Notes: a model not told the origin generated them from the letters alone. A stretch of 39,160 bases of DNA from Desulfofundulus thermosubterraneus DSM 16057 (GCF_900142025.1 NZ_FQZM01000034.1:1-39160); one strand, 5' to 3'. Positions 23,090 through 31,446 are shown, counted from the stretch's first letter. Numbers and translations: made by a program.

Positions 23090-23275
23090 TTAGAACAGTC
23101 CGCTGATTGAAGTACCGGCTTTGGTCAGCAGGTTCCCCACCATAGTCTTGGCCTGCGGGCTGGCCATGATCACCACGGCAGCCGTTATGGCGACCAAACC
23201 GATCGCCGCGACCAGCTCCGAAACGCCGCGCCGGTCCATAAGGCGGGCAGCGGCCTTCCGGTAAAGTTCGAGCAT
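23090..23275 (-). CDS. Flp-size pilin, copy 2
   Basis: 61 residues (ATG 23275, GGGGG seven bases upstream). ARLMDRRGVSELVAAIGLVA continues into ITAAVVIMASPQAK, a short prepilin with an RG cleavage site and one hydrophobic helix. Length and context fit the Flp major pilin. The core RGVSELVAAIGLVAIT, with Glu at about +3, differs from the usual Flp G-x4-E-Y and is closer to some archaeal-type pilins. It is nearly identical to the upstream copy. Confidence 0.75.
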   Translation of the reverse strand: MLELYRKAAARLMDRRGVSELVAAIGLVAITAAVVIMASPQAKTMVGNLLTKAGTSISGLF

Positions 23276-23317
23276 CACGTATCCCCCTTTCGCTGATGGA
23301 TTTCAGTCTCAATAATT

Positions 23318-23337
23318 GGGAGGGGAATACCCCTCCC
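23318..23337 (-). other. GC-rich hairpin after the first pilin gene
   Basis: 8-bp arms gggagggg and cccctccc with an aata loop, following the stop of the first pilin. It matches the hairpin after the second pilin and may set pilin-to-downstream expression. Confidence 0.6.
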
Positions 23338-23344
23338 CTCCCGA

Positions 23345-23530
23345 TTAGAACAGTCCGCTGATTGAAGAGCTGGCTTTGGTCAGCAGGTCTCCCACCATTT
23401 TCTTGGCCTGCGGGCTGGCCATGATCACCACGGCAGCCGTTATGGCGACCAAACCGATCGCCGCAACCAGCTCCGAAACGCCGCGCCGGTCCGCAAGGCG
23501 GGCGGCGGCCTTCCGGTAAAGCTCGAGCAT
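23345..23530 (-). CDS. Flp-size pilin, copy 1
   Basis: 61 residues from ATG 23530 (GGGGGG eight bases upstream). The sequence differs from copy 2 mainly in the C-terminal tail (KKMVGDLLTKASSSISGLF versus KTMVGNLLTKAGTSISGLF) and at position 13. The same RG cleavage site and hydrophobic helix are present. Likely the first and most expressed pilin after the terminator at 23604-23627. Confidence 0.75.
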   Translation of the reverse strand: MLELYRKAAARLADRRGVSELVAAIGLVAITAAVVIMASPQAKKMVGDLLTKASSSISGLF

Positions 23531-23603
23531 CGCGTATTCCCCCCTTTCGCTGATGGATTTCAACACCTGCATCCCCCCCCTTCGTTTGGGATTGGAGTCC
23601 CCA

Positions 23604-23627
23604 TAAAAAAAGGCCGGTTTTCCGGCC
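23604..23627 (-). terminator. Rho-independent terminator after TadC
   Basis: Arms ggccgg (23612-23617) and ccggcc (23622-23627) with a 4-base loop; A-run 23604-23611 gives the T-tract. It begins a few bases after the TadC stop, so the ATPase/platform genes and the pilin genes may be separate or attenuated units. Confidence 0.75.
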
Positions 23628-23631
23628 CCGG

Positions 23632-24375
23632 TCAAAACATTTCTTTTGTTTTCAAGAACGACATGACGAAGGGAAGACTCAATATCACCGCCGCCGGGAT
23701 GAAGTAGCAGATCATCACGGGCAGGAAAAGCTTGTTCGGCAGTTTCCCCGCCCGTTCCCTGGCCTCTATTTTCTTTTCCTCCCAGATGTCGTGGGCTGCC
23801 TTTTCGAGGATTTCCGCGAGCCCCGCCGCGGTCTTCCGCCCCGCTTCCACGGATCTTGAAATCGCCCTGAACGATGGGTGCAGGCTTTTCTCGGCGGCGT
23901 ACGACAGCGCGAGTTCCAGCTGTTCTCCGGCGTCGCGATGTGCCAGCGCCTCGTCCAGGAGATCCCGCACCACTCCCTTCCGCGTGCTGACGACGTGGCG
24001 GATGGCGCCTTCGAGCGTAATCCCCGTCCCGACGGCGGATGCCAGCGTCTCCAGCACGGAGGGCAGCTCCGCCTCGGACATCACCGCCTTCCGGCGGCCT
24101 TCAACAGCTTGCCGGTAGCGCGACCTCAGCAGGATGGCGGCAAAGACCCCCGGCAGGAAACCCTTCAACCCCGCGCCCAGGGCCGCCCCGACCAGCCCGG
24201 CGGCGAACGACAGCCCCAGGACCACGAACCAGAGCGAGACGTACTCCAGCGCGTCACGCGCTTCCAGGCCGAAGAATCTCACCCCGCCCACGGCCCGCAG
24301 TTCCTTCTCGATCTGGGCGAGGCGGGCCGAACCGAGGACGCGCACCGCCGTTTTCCGCTCAACCAGCCTGCGCAT
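23632..24375 (-). CDS. TadC-like pilus platform protein (T2SSF)
   Basis: 247 residues with membrane spans at about 48-85 and in the C-terminal third (LFLPVMICYFIPAAVILSLPF). ETLASAVGTGITLEGAIRHV and the amphipathic helices between the spans match the T2SSF fold of TadB/TadC. These form the inner platform above the CpaF ATPase. ATG 24375 overlaps the TadB stop (TAATG), so the pair is coupled. The TadB-TadC order is standard. Confidence 0.8.
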   Translation of the reverse strand: MRRLVERKTAVRVLGSARLAQIEKELRAVGGVRFFGLEARDALEYVSLWFVVLGLSFAAGLVGAALGAGLKGFLPGVFAAILLRSRYRQAVEGRRKAVMSEAELPSVLETLASAVGTGITLEGAIRHVVSTRKGVVRDLLDEALAHRDAGEQLELALSYAAEKSLHPSFRAISRSVEAGRKTAAGLAEILEKAAHDIWEEKKIEARERAGKLPNKLFLPVMICYFIPAAVILSLPFVMSFLKTKEMF

Positions 24376-25283
24376 TACATCTCCACCTCCCGCTCAATGA
24401 TACTCCATATCCAGAACGACCCCGCGACCATGACGAGTACCGCCAGCCCGACCACGGTCCTCCCGGCGGGCGAGGCCAGCACGTCCGCCATCTGCCCGGA
24501 AGAGACCTGCATGGCCACGGAAAGACCCAGTATGCCGGCTATCCCCGCCGCCGTCGCCTTCGCGCCGGAAGCCGACGCCCGGATCTCCCGGGCGAAACGT
24601 AACCGCTCCCGCACCTTCTCGGCGGTCTTGAGGCAGACGTCCGCCATGTCCGCACCGGCCCGGCGGGCAAACATGATGTTGTCCGCCCAGGCCCGCACCA
24701 GCGGTGAACCGGAACGCTCGGCAAAGTCGAACAGGGCTTCCTCCACCGAACTCCCCTTGATGGCGTTCAGCACGCGGTCGATTTCGGCGGCCAGCCGCCC
24801 GTCCGGGATTCGCGTGCGGGCGTCCTTGAGCGCGTCTTCGAACCGGGGTACCACGCGCATGGTAGCGGCCATGTCGTAAAGCATGTCCAGAAAAGCCGGG
24901 CTTTCAATCTGCCGCCTGCGGGCCTCCCGGAAGCGGTCAATTATAAAGTTTGCCGCATAGACGCTCAAAAGCGCCGCCGCGATGCCGGGGATCAGCCAGC
25001 CGGATACCGCCCCCAGTACCACGGCGGCCACCGCAACCGCCGTTTTGAAGAGCAGGAAGTCCTGCGGTTTCATCTCCAGCCCGGCCAGGCGCTGCCTTTC
25101 TTTCTCCAGCAGCCCTTCCAGCCCGGACAGGTAGAAGACGTCCTCGTTGTGCTCCCGCGGCCTCAAGAGGTCGCGTTCGACCTTTTTAAGGACGATCAAC
25201 CGCCGTTCTTCCACGCCGACCAGCAGGGCCAGCACCGCGAAAAAACCCGCCGCCGCGAAGATTAACGCAGCTCCCGCGATCAA
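24375..25283 (-). CDS. TadB-like pilus platform protein (T2SSF)
   Basis: 302 residues, a membrane span at the N-terminus (about 3-22), a pair at about 85-115, and one near the end (VVGLAVLVMVAGSFWIWSI). DMLYDMAATMRVVPRFEDAL and FARRAGADMADVCLKTAEKV are T2SSF-type helices. TTG 25283 has GGGAGGTG upstream and overlaps the CpaF stop. Works with TadC as the inner-membrane platform of the pilus. Confidence 0.8.
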   Translation of the reverse strand: MIAGAALIFAAAGFFAVLALLVGVEERRLIVLKKVERDLLRPREHNEDVFYLSGLEGLLEKERQRLAGLEMKPQDFLLFKTAVAVAAVVLGAVSGWLIPGIAAALLSVYAANFIIDRFREARRRQIESPAFLDMLYDMAATMRVVPRFEDALKDARTRIPDGRLAAEIDRVLNAIKGSSVEEALFDFAERSGSPLVRAWADNIMFARRAGADMADVCLKTAEKVRERLRFAREIRASASGAKATAAGIAGILGLSVAMQVSSGQMADVLASPAGRTVVGLAVLVMVAGSFWIWSIIEREVEM

Positions 25284-26647
25284 ATTCTAAACACCTCCCG
25301 GAGATCGTACATACCGTCCGGGAGGAGGTCGCTCCCGACTTCCACCACTTCGTCGATCCTGCGACCCACCACGCCCCCGCGCTCGTTCTCCTCCAGCCTC
25401 ACGAACACCACCACGTCCACCACCCTGGCGATCAGCCGCCTGATGACGTCGATGGGCAGGTTCTTTTCCTTCTTCTGTATGAGGGTCTCCAGCCGGAGGA
25501 GCGCGTCCAGAGCCGATTTGGCGTGTATCGAGGTGAACGAACCTTCGTGCCCGGTGTTGAGCGTCTGGATGAGCTCGCACGCCGCTTCGTCCGTCCGCAC
25601 CTCGGTCAGGACGATGCGCTGCGGGGAGAACCGCAGGCAGTCCTTGAGTATGTCCCCCCAGGTGATGGGCGGCACGCCCGGCACCTCCCGCGTCTTGAAG
25701 TACGCCACGAACGGCAGCTCGTCGAGGTCTATCTCCCAGGTATCCTCCAGCACCGCCACCGTGTGCAGGGGCTGCACTTCCTTCAACAGCGCGTTCATGA
25801 GGGTGGTCTTGCCGGAGTTGGTGCTGCCGGCTATCACGAAGTTTTTACGCTCCCTGACGGCTTTCTTGAAGTAGGGGATCAGCCCGTCCAGGCCGCGCAG
25901 CCCGGCTACAAGCTCTTCCAGCCGGGCCGACCTGCGGACGTGCCTGCGGATGGCGGCGTAATATTTCTTGCCCTTCGGCGGCACGGACAGGAGCACCCGC
26001 GACCCGTCGGGCAGCTCCGCGTCCAGGCTGGGGTTGGCGATGGACAGCTCTTTCCCGGCCCGGGCGGCTATCCGGTCGAACACCCGCCGGACTTCTTCCT
26101 CGGACACAAATCCTTCCGGGTCCACTTCTTTAATGCCACCGGGACGTTCGATCATGACCTTCGTACCGAAGACGATTATGTTCGTGACGTCGGAACCGGG
26201 CTGCAGGTATTTTTCCAGCGGCCCCAGGGAGAACAGGCGGTTGTAGGCGTCCTCCGCGAACTCCCACACCGCGCCGAGCAGGTCGGGCCTCCTTGCCGCC
26301 AGCACGTCCCGGCAGACGGGTTCCAGCAGCTGCCGGACGTCCTGCTGCCGGGCGCTCCCCATCCGGGCCAGCACCTTGACCTGCACTTCCTTCAAGAGGG
26401 CCTCGTGCTCGGCCGGCGCAAGCCTCCCCGCATCCCCGGAGCGGAACCGCTCCTGTTCCGCCAGCGCCCGGGCCAGCTCGTCCCGCGTGACGTATCCCAG
26501 GGAGAGGAGGACTTCGCCCAGCTTCTGCCCGGTCCTTCTCTGTTCTTCCAGCGCCCGGGCCAGCTGCGCGTCGTCCAGGACGCCGTTCCGCTTCAAGATC
26601 TCACCGAGCGGCGGCCTCCTCCCGCTGAACCTTTCAAGCAAGCCCAC
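25280..26647 (-). CDS. CpaF/TadA pilus ATPase with N-terminal MshEN-type domain
   Basis: 455 residues. The N-terminal part (about 14-70) reads GEILKRNGVLDDAQLARALE ... LGEVLLSLGYVTRDELARAL, the MshEN repeat that in other ATPases binds c-di-GMP. The CpaF core follows: Walker A AGSTNSGKTTLMNALL (about 273-288), Asp box LEDTWEIDLDELP, Walker B RIVLTEVRTDEA and His box GHEGSFTSIHAKSAL. All secretion ATPase motifs look intact, so it should power pilus assembly (and perhaps retraction). GTG 26647 overlaps the MinD-like stop. The MshEN domain together with the EAL gene at the array end hints at c-di-GMP control. Confidence 0.9.
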   Translation of the reverse strand: MGLLERFSGRRPPLGEILKRNGVLDDAQLARALEEQRRTGQKLGEVLLSLGYVTRDELARALAEQERFRSGDAGRLAPAEHEALLKEVQVKVLARMGSARQQDVRQLLEPVCRDVLAARRPDLLGAVWEFAEDAYNRLFSLGPLEKYLQPGSDVTNIIVFGTKVMIERPGGIKEVDPEGFVSEEEVRRVFDRIAARAGKELSIANPSLDAELPDGSRVLLSVPPKGKKYYAAIRRHVRRSARLEELVAGLRGLDGLIPYFKKAVRERKNFVIAGSTNSGKTTLMNALLKEVQPLHTVAVLEDTWEIDLDELPFVAYFKTREVPGVPPITWGDILKDCLRFSPQRIVLTEVRTDEAACELIQTLNTGHEGSFTSIHAKSALDALLRLETLIQKKEKNLPIDVIRRLIARVVDVVVFVRLEENERGGVVGRRIDEVVEVGSDLLPDGMYDLREVFRI

Positions 26648-27362
26648 GCGCGAACCACCTCTTTCTCAACACCGAAAAAACGGAATTCCCCGGCGTCCTC
26701 AGTTCTTTCAGGCCCAGCACCGGCATGAGCTTCCTCGCCAGGCGGCCGTCCGCCACGGCGGGCGCTTTGAGCTCCGGGAGAACGGCCGCGAGGGGGAGCC
26801 TGGACCCCAGCGTTTCCCTGAAGAGCCACATCAGCTTCCGCGGCACGCGGTTCAGCACCAGCGCCGACCGGCCGGGGAAGATGACCTCCCGCACCAGGGC
26901 GTAGTCCGCCCAGATGTAGGTGCGCCTGATCCCTTCCTCGCCCCTGTCCCCGGGCACGACCACCAGCACCAGGTCGGCCCGCCGGGCGGCGTCCACGGAA
27001 GAAGGGGACAGTTTCCCGGCGGTGTCCGCGACGACCAGGTCGTACTCCCCGCAGGCACCTGCCAGGAGGTTCAGCAGCGGCTGCCCGGCCACCATCTCGT
27101 CTTCCTCCGGGAAGCCGCCGGGGAGCACGTCGAAGCCCAGCCCTGACGGTGAGGCCAGGGAGGAGAGCGCGGCCGGCGACCGCGCCGCGGCCACTACGCC
27201 GCCGCCCTTCTCCATGTCGAAGAGCGCCCGGAAAGAGCCGGGAGAGAAGTCCAGCTCGACCGCCAGGGATCTTTTCCCGGCCAGGGCCGCGGCCCGGCAG
27301 AGCGCCAGCGCCGTCATGGTCTTGCCCGCCTTCCCCACGGGGCTCATTACCACCGCCAGCAC
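26634..27362 (-). CDS. MinD/ParA-like ATPase
   Basis: 242 residues, a single deviant-Walker domain: SPVGKAGKTMTALALCRAAA (about 7-26) with Lys present, FSPGSFRALFDMEKGG (switch) and YDLVVADTAGKLSPSSVDAA. No clear receiver domain. It lies between CpaB and CpaF and overlaps both, as expected for TadZ/CpaE relatives that place the pilus. The C-terminus is basic. GTG 27362 begins it, two bases after the CpaB stop. Confidence 0.75.
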   Translation of the reverse strand: MLAVVMSPVGKAGKTMTALALCRAAALAGKRSLAVELDFSPGSFRALFDMEKGGGVVAAARSPAALSSLASPSGLGFDVLPGGFPEEDEMVAGQPLLNLLAGACGEYDLVVADTAGKLSPSSVDAARRADLVLVVVPGDRGEEGIRRTYIWADYALVREVIFPGRSALVLNRVPRKLMWLFRETLGSRLPLAAVLPELKAPAVADGRLARKLMPVLGLKELRTPGNSVFSVLRKRWFARGLA

Positions 27363-27363
27363 C

Positions 27364-27963
27364 CTACATACCTCCCCTGATCAGGAGCCTGAAGTGGCCG
27401 TCCTTCACCCACGGGGCGGCCCGCACCACCGACTGCTCGTCGCCGTAGAGCAGTGCCTCGGCCTTTGCTTCCCCGACGTCCGATTTGTTCTGTACCACGC
27501 TGGCCACACGGAAAACGCCGGCAACTTCGCCCGGGCTGCCCGCGCCCGGGCAGGTGACGACGGCCACCAGGTCGTTTGGTTTGAGCGACCCGGCTTCCGC
27601 CGGACCCAGCGGGACAAAGAAACCGGCCGCTCCGGATGGTATCTGGGACACCTTCCGGTCCGTCAGGCACGCCCCGGTGATCAGGTCGCCGGGAAGGCGG
27701 GCGACGCTCACGCGCTTGCCCTTGAGTTCGTCGAGAGAGGTGACCGCCCCGTCGGGCACCAGCCGCCGGGGCAGTTCCACGAGGCCGGCGTTTTTGGCCG
27801 TAACTTCCGCTCCCGGCGGGATGATTTCCTTCGCGGCGGCCACCTTGACCGTCCCGGCGCTCATCTTGAGCACCGCGAACGCCCCGCAGAAGACGAGCAG
27901 CGCCGCCACCGCGGCGAGCTTGAACGCCCCGGAAAAACCTTTCTTCTTCTCCACCTTTTCCAC
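27364..27963 (-). CDS. CpaB-like SAF-domain pilus assembly protein
   Basis: 199 residues. A basic N-terminus and one membrane span (FKLAAVAALLVFCGAFAVL) are followed by a SAF domain (about 35-110): VAAAKEIIPPGAEVTAKNAG, LVPDGAVTSLDELKGKRVSV and RLPGDLITGACL. A CpaB-type beta domain follows (about 110-199) with LKPNDLVAVVTCPG. In Gram-negatives CpaB works with the secretin, but Gram-positive Tad loci also have it. GTG 27963 follows GAGGAGGG, immediately after the upstream ATPase. Confidence 0.8.
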   Translation of the reverse strand: MEKVEKKKGFSGAFKLAAVAALLVFCGAFAVLKMSAGTVKVAAAKEIIPPGAEVTAKNAGLVELPRRLVPDGAVTSLDELKGKRVSVARLPGDLITGACLTDRKVSQIPSGAAGFFVPLGPAEAGSLKPNDLVAVVTCPGAGSPGEVAGVFRVASVVQNKSDVGEAKAEALLYGDEQSVVRAAPWVKDGHFRLLIRGGM

Positions 27964-28908
27964 TCAGCCGACCCTCCTCGATAAAAGTCCGGCGAAAAGC
28001 CCCCGTTTCGGCTTTTCGGTAAACACGTAGTCATCCCCGCAGAGGTATTTCAGCACCCGGAGCACCCCGGCGTCGAATCCCTGGGATCTCATACCCGGAA
28101 CGACGGCCGCGCACGGGAACGGCAGGACGTCGTCCCCGAGGGCGACCTTATCCGCCGCATTGAAGACCAGGGCGAACTTCCCCGGCGGGAAGCCCTTATC
28201 CAGGGCTGCCAGCCGCCCCAGGCTCACCCCGTCCGCCCGGGAGACCACCAGCACCCGGTCGAACTCCTCCGCCAGGGAGGGGGAGAAGGGCCGCTCGGCC
28301 AGCACCAGGCCGGTTCCCCTCAACGCAGCGGGAGAGGTGCCCGCGGGCAGGACCTTCACGCCGCCCGGCACGGTTATCCGGTCGTCCGTGCAGACGCTGA
28401 CCGGTACGCCGGGTACCGCCCTGGCGAAAGCGGCGGCCAGGGCGGCCATCAGGAAGGTCTTCCCGCAGCCCCCGCGCAGGCCCGTCACCGCGGTCACGGG
28501 CAGGAGCAACGGGCGCACGGGGTTTCTTTTCAGTTCTTCCTGCAGGGCTTCGTTTTCAACCCCGCGGGCCGCGCCCAGTTCCACCGGTTCACGTCCCCGG
28601 AAGGCCACCGCGTTTTTAACGACCGGGTCCACGTCCTCCGGCGCGAGCGGGGTCACGCCGGCAGCTTCAAGCCGCGCCCACTGCTCCAGGGAAGCACTCC
28701 CGGTAACCAGGAAGAACCGTTTATCCCTGTACAGGGACGCCGAGCGGCGGGCAAATTCTTCCCCGGCTTCCCCGGGAAAGGTGACCAGGACCAGGGCGGG
28801 ACCGTCCACTTCCTTGATCAGGCGAGAGCACTCACCCGGCGTGGAGGCAGCGGCAAAGGGCACCACGGCGATGCCCTCGACCGGCAGCCCGCAAAGCAGC
28901 ACCCTCAT
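27964..28908 (-). CDS. ParA/MinD-like ATPase, short N-terminal receiver-like domain
   Basis: 314 residues from ATG 28908 (GGGGTGA seven bases upstream; the longer frame from 28974 runs inside the upstream gene). An N-terminal region (about 1-115) has receiver-like strands (ALVLVTFPGEAGEE, KRFFLVTGSAS). The P-loop is VTGLRGGCGKTFLMAALAAA with the normal GKT. The Walker B-like strand is FDRVLVVSRADG. The C-terminus is basic. Third of the ParA-like set in the pilus array. Confidence 0.65.
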   Translation of the reverse strand: MRVLLCGLPVEGIAVVPFAAASTPGECSRLIKEVDGPALVLVTFPGEAGEEFARRSASLYRDKRFFLVTGSASLEQWARLEAAGVTPLAPEDVDPVVKNAVAFRGREPVELGAARGVENEALQEELKRNPVRPLLLPVTAVTGLRGGCGKTFLMAALAAAFARAVPGVPVSVCTDDRITVPGGVKVLPAGTSPAALRGTGLVLAERPFSPSLAEEFDRVLVVSRADGVSLGRLAALDKGFPPGKFALVFNAADKVALGDDVLPFPCAAVVPGMRSQGFDAGVLRVLKYLCGDDYVFTEKPKRGLFAGLLSRRVG

Positions 28909-28915
28909 GCGCGCA

Positions 28916-30034
28916 TCACCCCGCCAGGCGGGCGAGGATTTCCCCCGCCGCGCGGGAAATGTCGTCGGAAACAAGCGCCTGCGGCGTCCCGACTGCCTTT
29001 CTGCTTTCCGGGTCGTAAGGCACCACCGCGTCCGCCCGCCGGCCCAGTTCTTTCTCCATTACGCGCTGCAGGTATTCCGCACCCCGGTCCCTGACGCGGT
29101 TGAGCACGAGCACGTCGCCCGCCCCCGCTTTCTTCAGCGCGATTATGTGCTCCCTCTCTTCGGAGACCACCGTCACGACGGGAGACACGTCCAGCTTCCA
29201 CCCGGCGGGGGCGTCCACCACCACCCGGTCGTATTCCGCCGCCAGCTTTTCAGCCATTTTGACCGCCCGGCCGGCGTCGTTCCCGTCCCAGGTACCCGGT
29301 TTCGGGACGCAGACGGTTCCCCAGGGCGTGTCCGCCCGCAGGAAATCTCCCGCGTCTTCAAATTCCGGGTCGCCGAATTTCAGGTGCGCCTGCGGCGGCC
29401 GGCAGAGGTCTAAAAGCGCCGCGCGCTCACCAACGCTGGACGCCAGCATGGCGACCAGTGAGCTGGCCAGCGTGGTCTGGCCGGCACCGGCTACGGGCGA
29501 GACGAACCAGACGATCTTCGCACCGCGTCCCGCAGGCATTCCCGCCCGGGCAGGTTCCCTCGCGTCTGGCGGGTCAACAGGAAGCTTTACTTCCGGCGGC
29601 TTTCCCGTCGTACTCCCCTTAGCGTCCTCCCATATGACGGGATCGGAAGGGCCGTCCCAGACCACCGGGTCGGCCCGCAAACCCCTCTCCCACGCCGTCC
29701 TGGTGAAGCTGACCACGTCCGACAGCCTCACTGGCCTGCCGCCCTGCCGGAAGAGCAGGCATTCCTCCGGCACGCCCAGGGCGAGCAGTTCGGAGCATAA
29801 TCTTTCGCCTTCCTGGTCGCGGTCGCCCAGGACGGCCACCACTACGGGCGGCTCGGGCGATTCCAGCAGTGCTTTCCCGACCGCCCCCGCCACGTCGTCC
29901 GTACCGCCCCCGTTCCAGCGCCGCACCACGACCATGAGGTCCGCCGTACCATTCGCCTCCTCACCGCCGAGCGCCTTCAAGAACGCGCAGGCCAGGGCGT
30001 CGTTGCCGAACACGGCTCTGACTTTCAATGACAT
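28916..30034 (-). CDS. ParA-like protein with degenerate P-loop
   Basis: 372 residues. An N-terminal receiver-like half (about 1-130: PPVVVAVLGDRDQEGERLCS) and a Pro-rich linker precede the ATPase-like domain. Its P-loop SPVAGAGQTTLASSLVAML (about 190-208) has Gln where the catalytic Lys is normal. YDRVVVDAPAGWKLDVSP follows as Walker B. It may bind nucleotide weakly or serve as a scaffold. The frame overlaps the upstream receiver-ParA gene by 74 bp, a long coupling overlap. ATG 30034 lies only 3 bases after AAGGAG; a TTG six bases downstream has better spacing. Confidence 0.65.
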   Translation of the reverse strand: MSLKVRAVFGNDALACAFLKALGGEEANGTADLMVVVRRWNGGGTDDVAGAVGKALLESPEPPVVVAVLGDRDQEGERLCSELLALGVPEECLLFRQGGRPVRLSDVVSFTRTAWERGLRADPVVWDGPSDPVIWEDAKGSTTGKPPEVKLPVDPPDAREPARAGMPAGRGAKIVWFVSPVAGAGQTTLASSLVAMLASSVGERAALLDLCRPPQAHLKFGDPEFEDAGDFLRADTPWGTVCVPKPGTWDGNDAGRAVKMAEKLAAEYDRVVVDAPAGWKLDVSPVVTVVSEEREHIIALKKAGAGDVLVLNRVRDRGAEYLQRVMEKELGRRADAVVPYDPESRKAVGTPQALVSDDISRAAGEILARLAG

Positions 30035-31388
30035 CCTCTCCTTTCTCCGTTTTCAGTCCACCCGCAAGTCCACCCGCAAGCCGGTCCACGGCATCCAGAA
30101 AATCGGCCTTCTCCCCGGGACGGGGCGGGCTGGCCCCGGTGAACAGCGACTCCACAAACGAGTCCTCCGGCAGTACCGCCCCCAGCGGGAACCCGGTCGC
30201 AGCGGCCACCTCCGCCGGTTTCCTGGGCGCCAGGAGGTAGCTCCGGTTCACCACGAAGGTGAGCTTTTCTTCCAGCGAGGGGACCAGCCGCCCCTCGCTC
30301 ATGGCGAACCGCTTCACCGCTCCCACCGCTTTAGCTTCCGGCGTGCACAGCAGCCAGATGTGGTCGGCGGCGGCCAGGTATTCCCTGATGTGCTCGTACA
30401 CTTCCAGCGTGCCGGGGCAGGAGTCGACGATCATGAAGTCGTACCGGTCCCGCAGCGCCATAACCATCCGCGCGGAGTCCCTGCCGTAATCCGACGGATT
30501 GACCGGACCCGGCACCAGGTCGAAAGTCCAGCCCCGGGGCCGTACGGCCTCGAAGGCGTACCTGCCCGCGGGGAGGCCCGCGAAGTGTTCGGTCAGCGTG
30601 TGACCCGTAGGGTCGGCGTCCACCAGGCACACCCGGCAACCCCGCCCGGCTAGAAGGGCGGCTGTGGTCATGGATACGGCCGTCTTGCCTACCCCCGAGG
30701 CGGACGAGTAGACCACCAGGAGACGGCCCGCCCTTTTCTCCGGGGAAATGGTCGGAGACCGGGCAAGCCAGTAGGAGAGCGGTGCCTTCCGCGGGGAATT
30801 GCCCACCGCACCCGGCAGCCCTTCCCCGGACATCTTTTCCGGGGACGCGGCTCCCGGCTCCCCGCCGGTTTTCGCCCCGGGATGATCGTCACCCGGAGTT
30901 TTCCTTTCCGCCGAGGCGGGTTTTGTCCGGCGGAACAGCCTTCTCCAGAACGGTACCTTTTTTTCCGGCCTCTTTACGGCGATCCCAGGCACCTCTCCCT
31001 CCGGCCCCACGCTCGCTTCGGCCAGCGTGGCCGGGTTCAGCACCCGGTGAACCACCGCCTCCGGACTGACCGGATCCCAGACCAGATCATATACCCCAAG
31101 GGCCACTGCCTTCCGGGCCAGGTCCACCGCTTTTTTATCGTCCCGGCGACCGGACAGCAGTATAACGCGCAGGCCGGCCATGCGGAGTTCTTTCACCAAA
31201 TCCACCGTATCAGCCTGCCCGGGCAGGTGGGTCGAGAGGATTACCACGTCCGCTCCGCGGTCTTTCGCAAGAGAAAGCAGGCCCTCGCGGTAGTAGCACT
31301 CGCCGACCACCTCTATGTCCCGGCTGGAAAGTTCGCCGGAAATGCTCCCGTCGAGCTCTTCCAGACCCGTTGCAACTAGAACGCGCAA
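29961..31388 (-). CDS. Receiver-ParA fusion (TadZ/CpaE-like)
   Basis: 475 residues. TTG 31388 is chosen because AGGAGGTGA lies seven bases upstream; the ATG at 31436 sits in the preceding terminator hairpin. Residues about 1-120 form a receiver-like domain (RVLVATGLEELDG, ADVVILSTHLPGQ, GLRVILLSGRRD). A linker of about 100 residues follows, rich in Pro/Gly/Lys. The ParA domain (about 245-450) has VYSSASGVGKTAVSMTTAAL, VCLVDADPTGHTLTEHF and YDFMIVDSCPGTLEVYEHI. TadZ/CpaE proteins place Tad pili at a cell pole. First gene of the pilus half of the array. Confidence 0.8.
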   Translation of the reverse strand: MRVLVATGLEELDGSISGELSSRDIEVVGECYYREGLLSLAKDRGADVVILSTHLPGQADTVDLVKELRMAGLRVILLSGRRDDKKAVDLARKAVALGVYDLVWDPVSPEAVVHRVLNPATLAEASVGPEGEVPGIAVKRPEKKVPFWRRLFRRTKPASAERKTPGDDHPGAKTGGEPGAASPEKMSGEGLPGAVGNSPRKAPLSYWLARSPTISPEKRAGRLLVVYSSASGVGKTAVSMTTAALLAGRGCRVCLVDADPTGHTLTEHFAGLPAGRYAFEAVRPRGWTFDLVPGPVNPSDYGRDSARMVMALRDRYDFMIVDSCPGTLEVYEHIREYLAAADHIWLLCTPEAKAVGAVKRFAMSEGRLVPSLEEKLTFVVNRSYLLAPRKPAEVAAATGFPLGAVLPEDSFVESLFTGASPPRPGEKADFLDAVDRLAGGLAGGLKTEKGEDVIESQSRVRQRRPGLRVLEGARR

Positions 31389-31404
31389 ACAAAAATCACC
31401 TCCT

Positions 31405-31433
31405 GAAAAAAGAAAAACCGGGCGTATGCCCGG
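31405..31433 (-). terminator. Rho-independent terminator between the T4SS and Tad parts
   Basis: Arms ccgggc (31418-31423) and gcccgg (31428-31433), loop gtat; T-tract from the A-rich 31405-31417. It directly follows the SLT-M23 gene and precedes the receiver-ParA start by ~20 bp. This marks the divide between the secretion set and the pilus set, or serves as an attenuator. Confidence 0.8.
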
Positions 31434-31446
31434 CAACTACTGCGAA

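Larger units (their letters stand above)
23054..23560 (-). repeat. Tandem duplication of a ~255-bp pilin unit
   Basis: Two copies (about 23054-23309 and 23310-23560) each hold a pilin gene, its ribosome site and a GC-rich hairpin after the stop. They differ by scattered substitutions but match almost throughout, including the intergenic hairpin. A local tandem duplication gives paired pilins. Confidence 0.75.

Noticed and set aside
23061-23337. CRISPR-like repeat pattern around the pilin hairpins
   Set aside because: Only two units, each holding a coding gene; a tandem duplication explains them.
28905-29201. Gly/Arg-rich ORFs within the ParA-like genes
   Set aside because: Typical GC-rich shadow frames of the long ParA genes.
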